Shown: positions 50,338 to 59,139 of the stretch, piece by piece
How positions within the stretch are numbered: position 1 is the first letter of the stretch
Layout of the letters: each line of letters opens with the position of its first letter
NCBI GenBank assembly: GCA_020444325.1
Contig: JAHLLD010000015.1
Span: 1 to 64,000 of the forward strand
Length of the DNA stretch: 64,000 nt
Direction: 5' to 3'
DNA from: a bacterium
GTDB lineage: Bacteria > Bacteroidota > Ignavibacteria > SZUA-365
Notes under the pieces: generated by a model
What the model saw: only the letters and a program-made list of their open reading frames with translations
Databases searched by the model: none
Told to the model about the DNA's origin: nothing
Position numbers and translations under genes: made by a program

Positions 50338-51945
50338 TCAGCGCAGGACCGTCATGCGCCTGGCGGTGCTGTATCCATTACTCCGCAGCTGGTAGATGTA
50401 CGTGCCGGGCCCAAGCGCAGAGGCGTCGAAGCGCACGGTGTGCGTGCCTGCGGGAAGGTATGCTTCCAGCGGCAGAGCAACGCGTCTCCCCAGCATGTCC
50501 GTAACCGTCAGGTTTACGTCCCCCGCAGTTTCGGTTGTAAAGGGGATGCGGGTTATGCTGCAGACAGGATTGGGGGCGTTTTGTCCGAGCCAGATTGATT
50601 GTGCAGCCGGTGGCGAAGCAGTGGCATTCGGTTGCTGATTGATGAGAACGCGGAAGCCGCGTGCATTATCGATGGTGAATGATTCCGCCGGTGTTTCATA
50701 GAGGGTGTCGGTAGCGATGGCGTACCACGTGATTTCCGTCGCGCCCCCACTCCAGATTGGCTGCGCCGCTGCCAGATATGCGGTGAACTCCGCCACGGTA
50801 ATGCTGAGCGTGGAATCCGTGCCGGGATCAATCCATTCCGTCTGTCCCCCGGCCGTCTGCGTTATCCTGTCATAGAAGCGCACTGCGTAGAACACGTCGT
50901 CGCTGTACAGCGACGGATCGAAACGTGAGACCCATGCAGCATGGTAGGGATCTGCGGGACGTGAGGGATGCCACGCGAAATGCATGACGCTGTCGAGCGG
51001 GGCTGTGTTCAGATTGAGATGAATACCATCATACGGAGCATACTGCTCGAACGGATAAGGTGCGTGCGCAAGGATGAAGATGCTATCGCTTCTGCCGCTG
51101 ATGTTCGGATTGGCTGCGCTGTGAAGTTCGATCCACTGTCCCGCTGCTACTCCGCGTTCGCGCTCCGCAGTGAGTGTGGCATAGAACGCTGTAACACCGT
51201 GGACTGTGAGTGACGCATCCATCAGGGATGGCAGCCAGGCAGCAGGAATGAATGGATGAGGCGGTGGTGCCGCAAGCTCATTGCTGAAACGGGCGAAGGC
51301 CACAACGTCTACGGTATCCGTGAGCGTATTCCCGTATCGATCCTGCGGTGTGCAGAGAATTTCGAAAGGACGTGCGACGAAGACGTGTTTCGAGCCGTCA
51401 TCCATCGCGTATGTGACCTCCGTCATGAAGCGGGCAAGCGTGTCCGCGTAAATCACAATGGGTGGGGACAGCTGCTGCAGCGACGGTACGGTGGGACGAA
51501 GCTCGAGACGGATAATGTCGCCGGCTCTCGTGCTGATGAAACAGAGTCGCACTCTGCCGTTCACAAACCTCGTGCTGCGAACGGAAAAATCTGAATCCGT
51601 TAATTGAATGATTCTCTCCCCGTCGACCTCCGTAACGATGTTGACCCAGGAGTATCCTTCCGGATCCTCGTTCCAGCTCCTTTTGGATGTGTCAATGCCT
51701 GCACGGCATCCACTTACCCCAATATCACAGAATGATCCGATCGAATCCCAGTTCGTGATGATGTTGCCGAGTGAGTCTTTGGCAACAAGCTCGAAGCAGA
51801 ATTTTTCACCTGCCCGGAGTCTGATCGTGTCGGTGGATACGATCTCAAAGGAAACACTCCTGACCTGCGCGTGCAGCGAAGATGCTTGCAAAAGAATGAT
51901 GGTGGATGCGCAGCTCAACAGCCGCAGAAAATGCGATACCCTCAT
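50338..51945 (-). CDS. T9SS-secreted protein of unknown function
   Basis: The 535-residue protein begins with a signal peptide (MRVSHFLRLLSCAS..., cut after LHA). Residues about 27-440 look like Ig-like beta-sandwich modules, some with the opening VSFEIVSTDTIRLRAGEKFCFELVAKDSLGN style. It ends with a Por tail (about 450-535, APNPVCSITRIPF, TVTDMLGRRVALPLE, ending RRMTVLR). No catalytic motif is visible. It is probably a structural or adhesive surface protein. Confidence 0.8.
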   Translation of the reverse strand: MRVSHFLRLLSCASTIILLQASSLHAQVRSVSFEIVSTDTIRLRAGEKFCFELVAKDSLGNIITNWDSIGSFCDIGVSGCRAGIDTSKRSWNEDPEGYSWVNIVTEVDGERIIQLTDSDFSVRSTRFVNGRVRLCFISTRAGDIIRLELRPTVPSLQQLSPPIVIYADTLARFMTEVTYAMDDGSKHVFVARPFEILCTPQDRYGNTLTDTVDVVAFARFSNELAAPPPHPFIPAAWLPSLMDASLTVHGVTAFYATLTAERERGVAAGQWIELHSAANPNISGRSDSIFILAHAPYPFEQYAPYDGIHLNLNTAPLDSVMHFAWHPSRPADPYHAAWVSRFDPSLYSDDVFYAVRFYDRITQTAGGQTEWIDPGTDSTLSITVAEFTAYLAAAQPIWSGGATEITWYAIATDTLYETPAESFTIDNARGFRVLINQQPNATASPPAAQSIWLGQNAPNPVCSITRIPFTTETAGDVNLTVTDMLGRRVALPLEAYLPAGTHTVRFDASALGPGTYIYQLRSNGYSTARRMTVLR

Positions 51946-52025
51946 GACAACCCCTCCAGGTTAGATTCATAAAATGTGATCTTATTATGATGAAATTCTC
52001 GGGCAACCGCAAGCAATGAGAAAAA

Positions 52026-52056
52026 GAACGGGACGGATGAAGTATCCGTCCCGTTC
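52026..52056 (-). terminator. Terminator of the first S8 protease gene
   Basis: ACGGGACGGAT and ATCCGTCCCGT form a perfect 11-bp stem with a GAAGT loop. On the minus strand a TTCTTTTT tail follows. The same terminator occurs at 54981-55011 as part of the duplicated unit. Confidence 0.88.
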
Positions 52057-52079
52057 ATGTTCGAGGTTATTCCGATGAA

Positions 52080-54737
52080 TTATTTCATCAGGATCATCTT
52101 TCGCGTTTGCGTGAAGACGCGATCGGACTCACGCTCGGTTGCGACAAGGGTATAGGAGTACACTCCCGAACTCAGGACAGACCCGTCGAATGCGACCTCG
52201 TAGCTGCCGGAATTCTGCTCGTTGCCTGCAACGAGTACGGCCACTTCGCGTCCAAGGGAATTGTAGACGCGCAGCGTAACGGTAGCTGGTGCGGGCAGAT
52301 CGTAGCGAATCATCGTCGTCGGGTTGAACGGATTCGGATAGTTCTGCGACAGGTGGAAACGATCGGGTACGCTTCCATCAGGCGTGATGCGCTTCTCCAT
52401 ACTGAACGGCACGGTGACAGTCGCTTCGGCGGAGGCCTGATTGCCGGCGTTATCCGTCACTGTGTATGTCACTGTGTAGATACGGCCGTTTCCGAGTCCG
52501 GAACGTTCCGCACGCAGTTTGAAGGCCACATCGTCGGTGCCGAAATCCGCGCTCTGGATGTCGTTGGGGAAGTCGCCGTCACCCAGTCCGTTGTCCGGCT
52601 CATTGCTGAGGATCGAAGTGAGTACGAAGGTCTCGCCGGGACAGTTGTCCGTTGTCGTGACATCCGCCGCGATGTTCTTCATCTTGTGATTCGGTGGCCA
52701 CAGCATGTCTGGTGTGAGGGTGAAGGTGATTGTGGGCGGCTCGACGTCGTTCACGGTCACCGTGAAATTGCAGCTGGTCTGGTTACCTGCATCGTCGGTT
52801 GCTGTACATGTCACCACCGTGACACCGACATTGAAGAACGACCCGGAAGATGGTGAGCACGAGTATGTGACACCGGGACAATTGTCGGAAACCGTCGCGG
52901 AGAAATTCACCACGGCACCACATTCACCGGGATCATTGTCGACCTCGATGGCTGCAGGACAGTTGATGGAGGGCGGCTGGGTGTCGTCGACTGTGATATC
53001 GAAGGAACAGTTGTCACCGGACGCCGTGGAGACGTTCACCGTGGTCGTGCCGACAGGGAAGTACGAACCAGATACGGGAGAGGTTGTCAGTGTACCACAG
53101 GTCTCGCTGGTCAGCGGCATGGGATAGTTGACATATGCACCACAGAGATCCGGGGCGTTCGAGACAGTCATATTCGGAGGACAGGTGAGATTACAAGGAT
53201 CGAGCGCCTGAATCGCAGCGCGTATGCTGGGTCTGGGACCGATGTTCTGCGATGCTGGATTCAAGCCGGACTGCTGCGGGGAGCCAGTCGACATCAGCAG
53301 ACTGCGCATCGCTGCCGGTGTCACGGGCGTGCCACCGTGCAATTCCTCCTGAATGCTTTCCACCAGTGCTACCGCTCCGGCGACGATTGCGGTGGCGCTC
53401 GAAGTACCACTGAATCCGCTTGTATACCATCGGTTCTTCCCTTCAGCAGAGTATGTCCCACCATATCCTGTGGTCATTACGGACTCGCCAAAGCCCTGCA
53501 GGTTGACACGGCTGCCGTAGTTGGAAAAACTTAATCGAGATCGATCCGTTGTCGATCCGCTCGGTGCTGCACCTGCACCCACGATGATGGCACCGGAATT
53601 GATGGAACCGTCGAAGGGATAGTGACCGCCGTTATTCATGCTGTATTCCGAGCCATCGAGATCCTGGCTGCCGTTCCCGGCTGCCTCAATGACATGGATG
53701 CCGTTCCCTACTGCGCTCACGATCGCATCGTAAACAGGCTTATCCCATTCTGATGGAACGAGACCGAACTGGGTGTTGCCTTGCCCGGGCCAATTTGGTC
53801 CCCAGGTCTGCTGCTCGATCAGGATGACATCACCCGCGGAGAGCGAAGAGATGGCACTCATGATTGCTGCGGCGAGATTGTATCCGTTATCCCATTCAAC
53901 AGGTGCAACGAAAATCTGAGCGGCATGCGCGCTGCCTGTCGTTCCCCAGCCGTTTGCGAGGCTGCTGATGATTCCGAGTACCGCTGAGCCATGCTGCTCA
54001 GCATTGAATGGATCGGACGCCGTGCGTCCCGCAGGAATGAGTGTGGTAGCCGAAGGCAGATCATCGTGATTGAGGTTCCAGGAATACTCGAAGTCGCATA
54101 TACGCACGTTGGCACCTGTTCCACCGGGCACGCTCCATGCGTAGGAATTGGCATCGATGCCATCCGTCGCTGCTTCGAGGTAGTTCTGGAATGATTCATA
54201 ATCAGGGGGAAGTGGCATGGGCGGTGGGAGTTCCATGTATTCCGCAAGCTCAACATCAGGAAGATCGTTCAACATATTCACCCATTCTTCCGGCGCATTG
54301 CCTTCGGGCCTGGAAAGAATGTAGTAGCTGTTCATGTCGGCAATTTCCTTGCCCAGATTCCGCTGTGCGTTTCCGCGCAACCGGTCCATTTCTTTTTCCG
54401 GGATAGGAATCATGCGTTCCCACCGGCCGCCTTCACTGACGACGCGGGAGAGGAGTATCCTCGATTGTCCACTGCGCAGATTGCGCTGAGGCCGCTCGAC
54501 GAGCACACCGGAAGGTGTCACGTTGAATCGGAGTCCATCGACAAATTTTACCTGAATGCGCGTCGCGTCGTCGCCGGCCCGCAGTTCTGTTACTCGTGGT
54601 TTCACGGCACGTTTTCGTGGTTTGAGTTCATCGCCCCCGCGTTCCTGTGCCATCGTAGGCCAGGTGAATGAAGTCAGTATCAGCAGCGCGCATGCCGCGG
54701 TACCGATACGACGATAGATGGATGATCTTGGTGTCAT
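52080..54737 (-). CDS. Secreted S8 (subtilisin-like) serine protease with HYR domains, copy 1
   Basis: The 885-residue protein has a signal peptide (cut near MAQ, residue 31), a propeptide-like region (about 32-190) and an S8 domain with an intact triad: Asp215 in VRICDFEYS, His249 in EQHGSAV and Ser446 in SGTSSA. The oxyanion Asn355 is in AAGNGS. Two HYR-type repeats (about 530-690) with DNCSFDITV and DNCPGVTY motifs follow, then further Ig-like sequence and a Por tail (NYPNPFNPTTMIRY, ending RKMILMK). GGAGGG precedes the ATG at 54737. It is a tandem paralogue of the next gene. Confidence 0.94.
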   Translation of the reverse strand: MTPRSSIYRRIGTAACALLILTSFTWPTMAQERGGDELKPRKRAVKPRVTELRAGDDATRIQVKFVDGLRFNVTPSGVLVERPQRNLRSGQSRILLSRVVSEGGRWERMIPIPEKEMDRLRGNAQRNLGKEIADMNSYYILSRPEGNAPEEWVNMLNDLPDVELAEYMELPPPMPLPPDYESFQNYLEAATDGIDANSYAWSVPGGTGANVRICDFEYSWNLNHDDLPSATTLIPAGRTASDPFNAEQHGSAVLGIISSLANGWGTTGSAHAAQIFVAPVEWDNGYNLAAAIMSAISSLSAGDVILIEQQTWGPNWPGQGNTQFGLVPSEWDKPVYDAIVSAVGNGIHVIEAAGNGSQDLDGSEYSMNNGGHYPFDGSINSGAIIVGAGAAPSGSTTDRSRLSFSNYGSRVNLQGFGESVMTTGYGGTYSAEGKNRWYTSGFSGTSSATAIVAGAVALVESIQEELHGGTPVTPAAMRSLLMSTGSPQQSGLNPASQNIGPRPSIRAAIQALDPCNLTCPPNMTVSNAPDLCGAYVNYPMPLTSETCGTLTTSPVSGSYFPVGTTTVNVSTASGDNCSFDITVDDTQPPSINCPAAIEVDNDPGECGAVVNFSATVSDNCPGVTYSCSPSSGSFFNVGVTVVTCTATDDAGNQTSCNFTVTVNDVEPPTITFTLTPDMLWPPNHKMKNIAADVTTTDNCPGETFVLTSILSNEPDNGLGDGDFPNDIQSADFGTDDVAFKLRAERSGLGNGRIYTVTYTVTDNAGNQASAEATVTVPFSMEKRITPDGSVPDRFHLSQNYPNPFNPTTMIRYDLPAPATVTLRVYNSLGREVAVLVAGNEQNSGSYEVAFDGSVLSSGVYSYTLVATERESDRVFTQTRKMILMK

Positions 54738-55034
54738 GGACCCTCCAGTATATACATGAAAACACCTCCTGCGCTCAACGGTGAGATGCAATCGGAAACG
54801 AAAAATATTATGTGAATCATAAAATTTACATTTATGGAGATATAATGTCAACAAATGAATGGGATGTCTCAGGCAATCACTTTGATGCCGCCCGCGTCTG
54901 ACTGTGAAGGAGAATTAAGTGAGAGCCTGCCCATATCGAACCTCCGATGTGAGTTGATAGTCAGAATGCGCATGGAAAAAGAACGGGACGGATGAAGTAT
55001 CCGTCCCGTTCATGTTCGAGGTTATTCCGATGAA
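54738..55034. other. Intergenic DNA between the two S8 genes
   Basis: This 297-base stretch holds the upstream region of copy 1, with an AT-rich patch at about 54790-54850 that could contain its promoter, and the terminator of copy 2 at 54981-55011. No gene is seen. Confidence 0.6.
54981..55011 (-). terminator. Terminator of the second S8 protease gene
   Basis: It is identical to the terminator at 52026-52056: an 11-bp stem ACGGGACGGAT/ATCCGTCCCGT with a GAAGT loop, then a minus-strand T-rich tail. It lies 24 bases past the stop at 55035. Confidence 0.88.
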
Positions 55035-57692
55035 TTATTTCATCAGGATCATCTTTCGCGTTTGCGTGAAGACGCGATCGGACTCACGCTCGGTTGCGAC
55101 AAGGGTATAGGAGTACACTCCCGAACTCAGGACAGACCCGTCGAATGCGACCTCGTAGCTGCCGGAATTCTGCTCGTTGCCTGCAACGAGTACGGCCACT
55201 TCGCGTCCAAGGGAATTGTAGACGCGCAGCGTAACGGTAGCTGGTGCGGGCAGATCGTAGCGAATCATCGTCGTCGGGTTGAACGGATTCGGATAGTTCT
55301 GCGACAGGTGGAAACGATCGGGTACGCTTCCATCAGGCGTGATGCGCTTCTCCATACTGAACGGCACGGTGACAGTCGCTTCGGCGGAGGCCTGATTGCC
55401 GGCATTATCCGTCACTGTGTATGTCACTGTGTAGATACGGCCGCTTCCGAGTCCGGATCGCTCTGCACGCACTCTGAAAGCCACGTCATCGGTGCCGAAG
55501 TCCGCGTTCTGAACGTCGTTGGGGAAGTCGCCGTCACCCAGTCCGTTGTCCGGCTCATTGCTTTCAATCGAGGTCAGCTCAAAAGTTTCACCGGGACAGT
55601 TGTCCGTAGTCGTGACATCCGCCGCGATGTTCTTCATCATGTGATTCGGAGGCCACAGCATGTCTGGTGTGAGGGTGAAGGTGATTGTGGGCGGCTCGAC
55701 GTCGTTCACGGTCACCGTGAAATTGCAGCTGGTCTGGTTGCCTGCGTCGTCTGTTGCTGTGCATGTCACCACTGTGACACCGACGTTGAAGAACGATCCG
55801 GAAGATGGCGAGCAGGAGTAGGTCACACCGGGACAGTTGTCGGATACGGTGGCGGAGAAATTCACCACGGCACCGCATTCACCCGGATCGTTGCCCACGA
55901 CAATCGGGTCGGGACAGGTGATGGATGGCGGCTGCGTGTCGTCGACTGTGATATCGAAGGAACAGTTGTCACCGGATGCCGTGGAGACGTAGACTGTCGT
56001 CGTGCCAACCGGGTAGAACGCACCCGATGCCGGAGTACTCGTGACGGTACCACATGTCGCGCTGGTCGAAGGATTCGGATAGTGCACCACTGCGCCGCAC
56101 TGATCAAAATCATTGGAGACGGTGATGTTCGATGGACACGACAGGACACAGGGATCGAGCGACTGAATCGCGGCGAGAATGCTCGGTCTGGGACCGATGT
56201 TTTCGGAAACGGGGTTCACTCCAGATTGTTGGGGAGAACCAGTTGACATCAGCAGACTGCGCATCGCTGCAGGCGTGAGGCCGGTACCTCCGTGCAACTC
56301 CTGCTGTATGCTTTCAACCAGTGCGACTGCGCCCGTCACGATGGGGGATGCGCTTGATGTGCCACTGAAGGTCGCTGTATACCAACGATTCTTCCCTTCC
56401 GCGGAGAAATGTCCTCCATAACCGGTGGTCATCACCCCGCTTCCGTACCCCTGCAGATTGACGCGGCTGCCGTAGTTGGAGAAATTCAGGCGAGAACGAT
56501 CCGTTGTCGATCCTCCAGGTGGTGCACCCGCACCGACGATAATAGCACCGGAATTGATGGAGCCATCGAACGGGTAGTGGCCACCATTGCCCTGGCTGTA
56601 CTCCGAACCGTCCAGATCCTGGCTGCCATTCCCGGCTGCTTCCACTACATGTATGCCATTCCCAACGGCTGTGACGATCGCGGTATAAACCGCGACATCC
56701 CATTCGGAAGGGACGAGACCGAACTGCGTGGTGTCCTTGTCAGGCCAGTTCGGTCCACGGGTCTGCTGCTCGATCAGCATAATATCACCCGCGGAAAGAG
56801 AGGCCATCGCATTAGTAATCGCCGCAGCGAGGTTGTATCCGTTGTCCCAGCGCACCGGTGCGGCATAGAAGTCCGCATCAAACGCGCTTCCCGTGGTTCC
56901 CCAGCCATTGTCGAGGCTGCCCATCTCACCGAGTACCGCCGTACCGTGATCATCGGAGCTGAAGGGGTCCTGCGCCGTACGTCCAGCCGGAATGAGTGTG
57001 GTAACGGAAGGAAGATCGTCGTGGTTGAGATTCCAGGAATACTCGAGATCCACGATGCGTACATTGGCGCCAGTGCCTCCTGGAACGCTCCAGGCATAGG
57101 AATTCGCATCGATTCCGTCCGTCGCGGCTTCGAGGTAATCCTGATCGGATTCATAGTCGCCGGGGAGCGGCATGGGTGGAGGGAGTTCCATGAATTCAGC
57201 CAGTTCCACATCCGGAAGGTCATTCAGCATGTTCACCCATTCTACCGGGGCTGTGCTTTCCGGCACGGAAAGAATGTAATAGCTGTTCATGTCGGCAACC
57301 TCTTTCCCCAGGTTGCGCTGCGCGTTTCCGCGCAGCCGGTCCATTTCTTCTTCCGGGATAGGAATCATACGCTCCCACCGGCCGCCTTCACTGACGACGC
57401 GGGAGAGGAGTATCCTCGATTGTCCACTGCGCAGATTGCGCTGAGGCCGCTCGACGAGCACACCGGAAGGTGTCACGTTGAATCGGAGTCCATCGACAAA
57501 TTTTACCTGAATGCGCGTCGCGTCGTCGCCGGCCCGCAGTTCTGTTACTCGTGGTTTCACGGCACGTTTTCGTGGTTTGAGTTCATCGCCCCCGCGTTCC
57601 TGTGCCATCGTAGGCCAGGTGAATGAAGTCAGTATCAGCAGCGCGCATGTCGCGGTACCGATACGACGGTAGATGGACGAGATCGGGTTCAT
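55035..57692 (-). CDS. Secreted S8 (subtilisin-like) serine protease with HYR domains, copy 2
   Basis: This 885-residue paralogue has exactly the same length and domain order as copy 1. The triad is intact: Asp215 in VRIVDLEYS, His249 in DDHGTAV and Ser446 in SGTSSAS, with AAGNGS for the oxyanion. The first about 105 residues after the signal peptide and the Por tail are nearly or fully identical to copy 1. The catalytic and first HYR domains differ at many positions, suggesting different specificity. GGAGG precedes the ATG at 57692. Export by the type IX system is likely. Confidence 0.94.
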   Translation of the reverse strand: MNPISSIYRRIGTATCALLILTSFTWPTMAQERGGDELKPRKRAVKPRVTELRAGDDATRIQVKFVDGLRFNVTPSGVLVERPQRNLRSGQSRILLSRVVSEGGRWERMIPIPEEEMDRLRGNAQRNLGKEVADMNSYYILSVPESTAPVEWVNMLNDLPDVELAEFMELPPPMPLPGDYESDQDYLEAATDGIDANSYAWSVPGGTGANVRIVDLEYSWNLNHDDLPSVTTLIPAGRTAQDPFSSDDHGTAVLGEMGSLDNGWGTTGSAFDADFYAAPVRWDNGYNLAAAITNAMASLSAGDIMLIEQQTRGPNWPDKDTTQFGLVPSEWDVAVYTAIVTAVGNGIHVVEAAGNGSQDLDGSEYSQGNGGHYPFDGSINSGAIIVGAGAPPGGSTTDRSRLNFSNYGSRVNLQGYGSGVMTTGYGGHFSAEGKNRWYTATFSGTSSASPIVTGAVALVESIQQELHGGTGLTPAAMRSLLMSTGSPQQSGVNPVSENIGPRPSILAAIQSLDPCVLSCPSNITVSNDFDQCGAVVHYPNPSTSATCGTVTSTPASGAFYPVGTTTVYVSTASGDNCSFDITVDDTQPPSITCPDPIVVGNDPGECGAVVNFSATVSDNCPGVTYSCSPSSGSFFNVGVTVVTCTATDDAGNQTSCNFTVTVNDVEPPTITFTLTPDMLWPPNHMMKNIAADVTTTDNCPGETFELTSIESNEPDNGLGDGDFPNDVQNADFGTDDVAFRVRAERSGLGSGRIYTVTYTVTDNAGNQASAEATVTVPFSMEKRITPDGSVPDRFHLSQNYPNPFNPTTMIRYDLPAPATVTLRVYNSLGREVAVLVAGNEQNSGSYEVAFDGSVLSSGVYSYTLVATERESDRVFTQTRKMILMK

Positions 57693-58072
57693 GGAACCTC
57701 CGTCTATATGAAAAATATATCTGCTGCCGCTCTGAATGGAGAATGAATTTGTTTCAGGCGGATGTCGGGATGTCTGCCTGTCTGTTCTGTTCGAGGACGG
57801 GCAGTCGATCGGGAGGGCTGATGTCCCCACATGGCTGGATTGCCAGTGGAGAAACCGATCAGTCTTAGGGGATTGTCACGATTAAGTTGCACATAAAATG
57901 TACATGCCTGTGGACGCAATGTCAACTGTCCCTGCGCTTTCACCTCAGTTCCATTCTTCACGCTGCTCTGGAACAGCATCATAGGCGAATGCAAGAATTG
58001 CCTTGTGCGTCAATCCCTGCACCTCTATTTTCCCGATTCACCACTTTTTTTATCAGGTAAGGAAGTCCAGCC
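57693..58072. other. Divergent intergenic region
   Basis: These 380 bases separate the second S8 gene (minus) from the VOC gene (plus). AT-rich segments at about 57705-57725 and 57880-57905 could hold promoters for each. No repeat, riboswitch or RNA gene was recognised. The first 40 bases resemble the region upstream of copy 1, and then similarity ends. Confidence 0.5.
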
Positions 58073-58510
58073 ATGACGACTGCAAACATATATCTGACAT
58101 TTCAGGGTACCTGTGAGGAGGCCTTCGAGTTCTACAAATCCGTTCTCGGCGGAGCGTATGACAACGTGAGCCGGTTCAAGGAGATGCCGCCGCAGGAGGG
58201 CATGCCCCCGATGCCGCCGGAGCTTGGTGACAAGCTTATGCACATCTCACTGCGTTTCGGGGAGACGGTGATCATGGGCTCGGATTCCGGTGGTGGCTGG
58301 GGACCGGATATCACTGCAGGCAACAATTTTTCGATTTCCCTGAACGCGGACAGCAAGGAAGAGGCTGACCGTCTCTTTGCCGGACTTTCCGCGGGTGGTA
58401 CCGTCACCATGCCCATGGGAGACACCTTCTGGGGTTCATACTTCGGGATGTTTACCGACAAGTTCGGTGTGGGCTGGATGGTGAGCTTCGGCACAGGTGA
58501 ACAGTCCTGA
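58073..58510 (+). CDS. VOC-superfamily (PhnB-like) protein
   Basis: The 145-residue protein has the PhnB-like glyoxalase/bleomycin-resistance fold: YLTFQGTCEEAFEFYKSVLGG at the start, MHISLRFGETVIMGSD in the middle and TFWGSYFGMFTDKFGVGWMVSF at the end. Many relatives are DNA-binding-like or metal-binding proteins of unknown substrate, so enzymatic activity cannot be assigned. AAGGAAG precedes the ATG. It is a separate unit from the metal-efflux genes that follow. Confidence 0.9.
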   Translation: MTTANIYLTFQGTCEEAFEFYKSVLGGAYDNVSRFKEMPPQEGMPPMPPELGDKLMHISLRFGETVIMGSDSGGGWGPDITAGNNFSISLNADSKEEADRLFAGLSAGGTVTMPMGDTFWGSYFGMFTDKFGVGWMVSFGTGEQS

Positions 58511-58640
58511 TCATCACCCTGCTCAACAGCTCAGGAATCGACAGCGATGAAACGGAGGGCGCAGTTGGCGTCCTCTGTTTCACTATATATAGTATGTCTT
58601 TGCCTTGATCGCGGTTGTCTGCCTGCGTAATTTGTGCGCG

Positions 58641-58982
58641 ATGAAATTTTGCTTGATGCACATACTGACAGCGGCCATCCTCTATACCAGCGCCATGGGC
58701 GTGGGACTCCTGCACGGGCATCCTCATGGACATGCCGGGGAATCCGCAGTTGCAGCCGCGTCGGATCATCACGATGGACATGCACACGAATCCGGCGAGC
58801 CCTGCTCGCGCAGTGACTGTGACAGCCGGAACTGCTGCAATACACACAGTCATCATCTGATCGCCATCCGTTCTGTTGCCGTCAGCAATGACGATGGTGT
58901 GCTCGGTTTCCGCTGCAGCATCACGCAGACTCCCCTTTCCTCTTTTCCCCACGACATCTTTCATCCTCCGGAGCATTGCTGA
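58641..58982 (+). CDS. Small His/Cys-rich exported protein upstream of metal efflux genes
   Basis: The 113-residue protein has a hydrophobic N-terminus (MKFCLMHILTAAILYTSAMG) that looks like a signal peptide or anchor. Histidine-rich clusters (LLHGHPHGHAGES, DHHDGHAHES, THSHH) and a cysteine motif (CSRSDCDSRNCC) follow. Such composition suggests metal binding in the periplasm. No named family is recognised and no strong Shine-Dalgarno is present, so the start is uncertain (58605 also open). It precedes the adaptor of the RND efflux system by about 160 bases, which supports a metal-related role. Confidence 0.6.
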   Translation: MKFCLMHILTAAILYTSAMGVGLLHGHPHGHAGESAVAAASDHHDGHAHESGEPCSRSDCDSRNCCNTHSHHLIAIRSVAVSNDDGVLGFRCSITQTPLSSFPHDIFHPPEHC

Positions 58983-58992
58983 CATCGTGGTG

Positions 58993-59011
58993 TCCCCGCC
59001 ACCGGCGGGGA
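58993..59011. terminator. Short GC hairpin after the His-rich gene
   Basis: TCCCCGCC and GGCGGGGA form an eight-base stem with a three-base loop, about 10 bases past the stop at 58982. No T run follows on the plus strand, so termination is not certain. Confidence 0.45.
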
Positions 59012-59079
59012 GTAAACTTCATGTCATCATTGTGAATTCGCGTCACCGGACGGCAGGCAGCCCAATCCCGTTTGCGTGA

Positions 59080-59093
59080 TACCGATATCGGTA
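59080..59093. promoter_or_regulatory. 14-bp palindrome upstream of the efflux adaptor
   Basis: TACCGATATCGGTA is a perfect palindrome 47 bases before the adaptor start. It could be an operator for a metal-responsive regulator, but no such regulator is encoded in the window. Confidence 0.45.
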
Positions 59094-59139
59094 CACCCTC
59101 GGTGCGTTCGCAAAACCAACGCTTTCACAGGAGGAAGCA

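Larger units (their letters stand above)
52020..57649. repeat. 2955-bp tandem duplication containing two S8 protease genes
   Basis: The two genes and their terminators align at a constant offset of 2955 bp with no length change. The first 429 bases (52020-52448 = 54975-55403) and the 277 bases near the gene starts (54418-54694 = 57373-57649) are identical by eye. The central parts differ at many positions. The block boundaries show uneven divergence along one duplicated unit. Confidence 0.92.

Noticed and set aside
55062-57626. Long plus-strand open frames opposite the S8 proteases (394 and 405 codons)
   Set aside because: They mirror conserved protease sequence, occur in both copies only because the copies are duplicates, and lack any domain signature.
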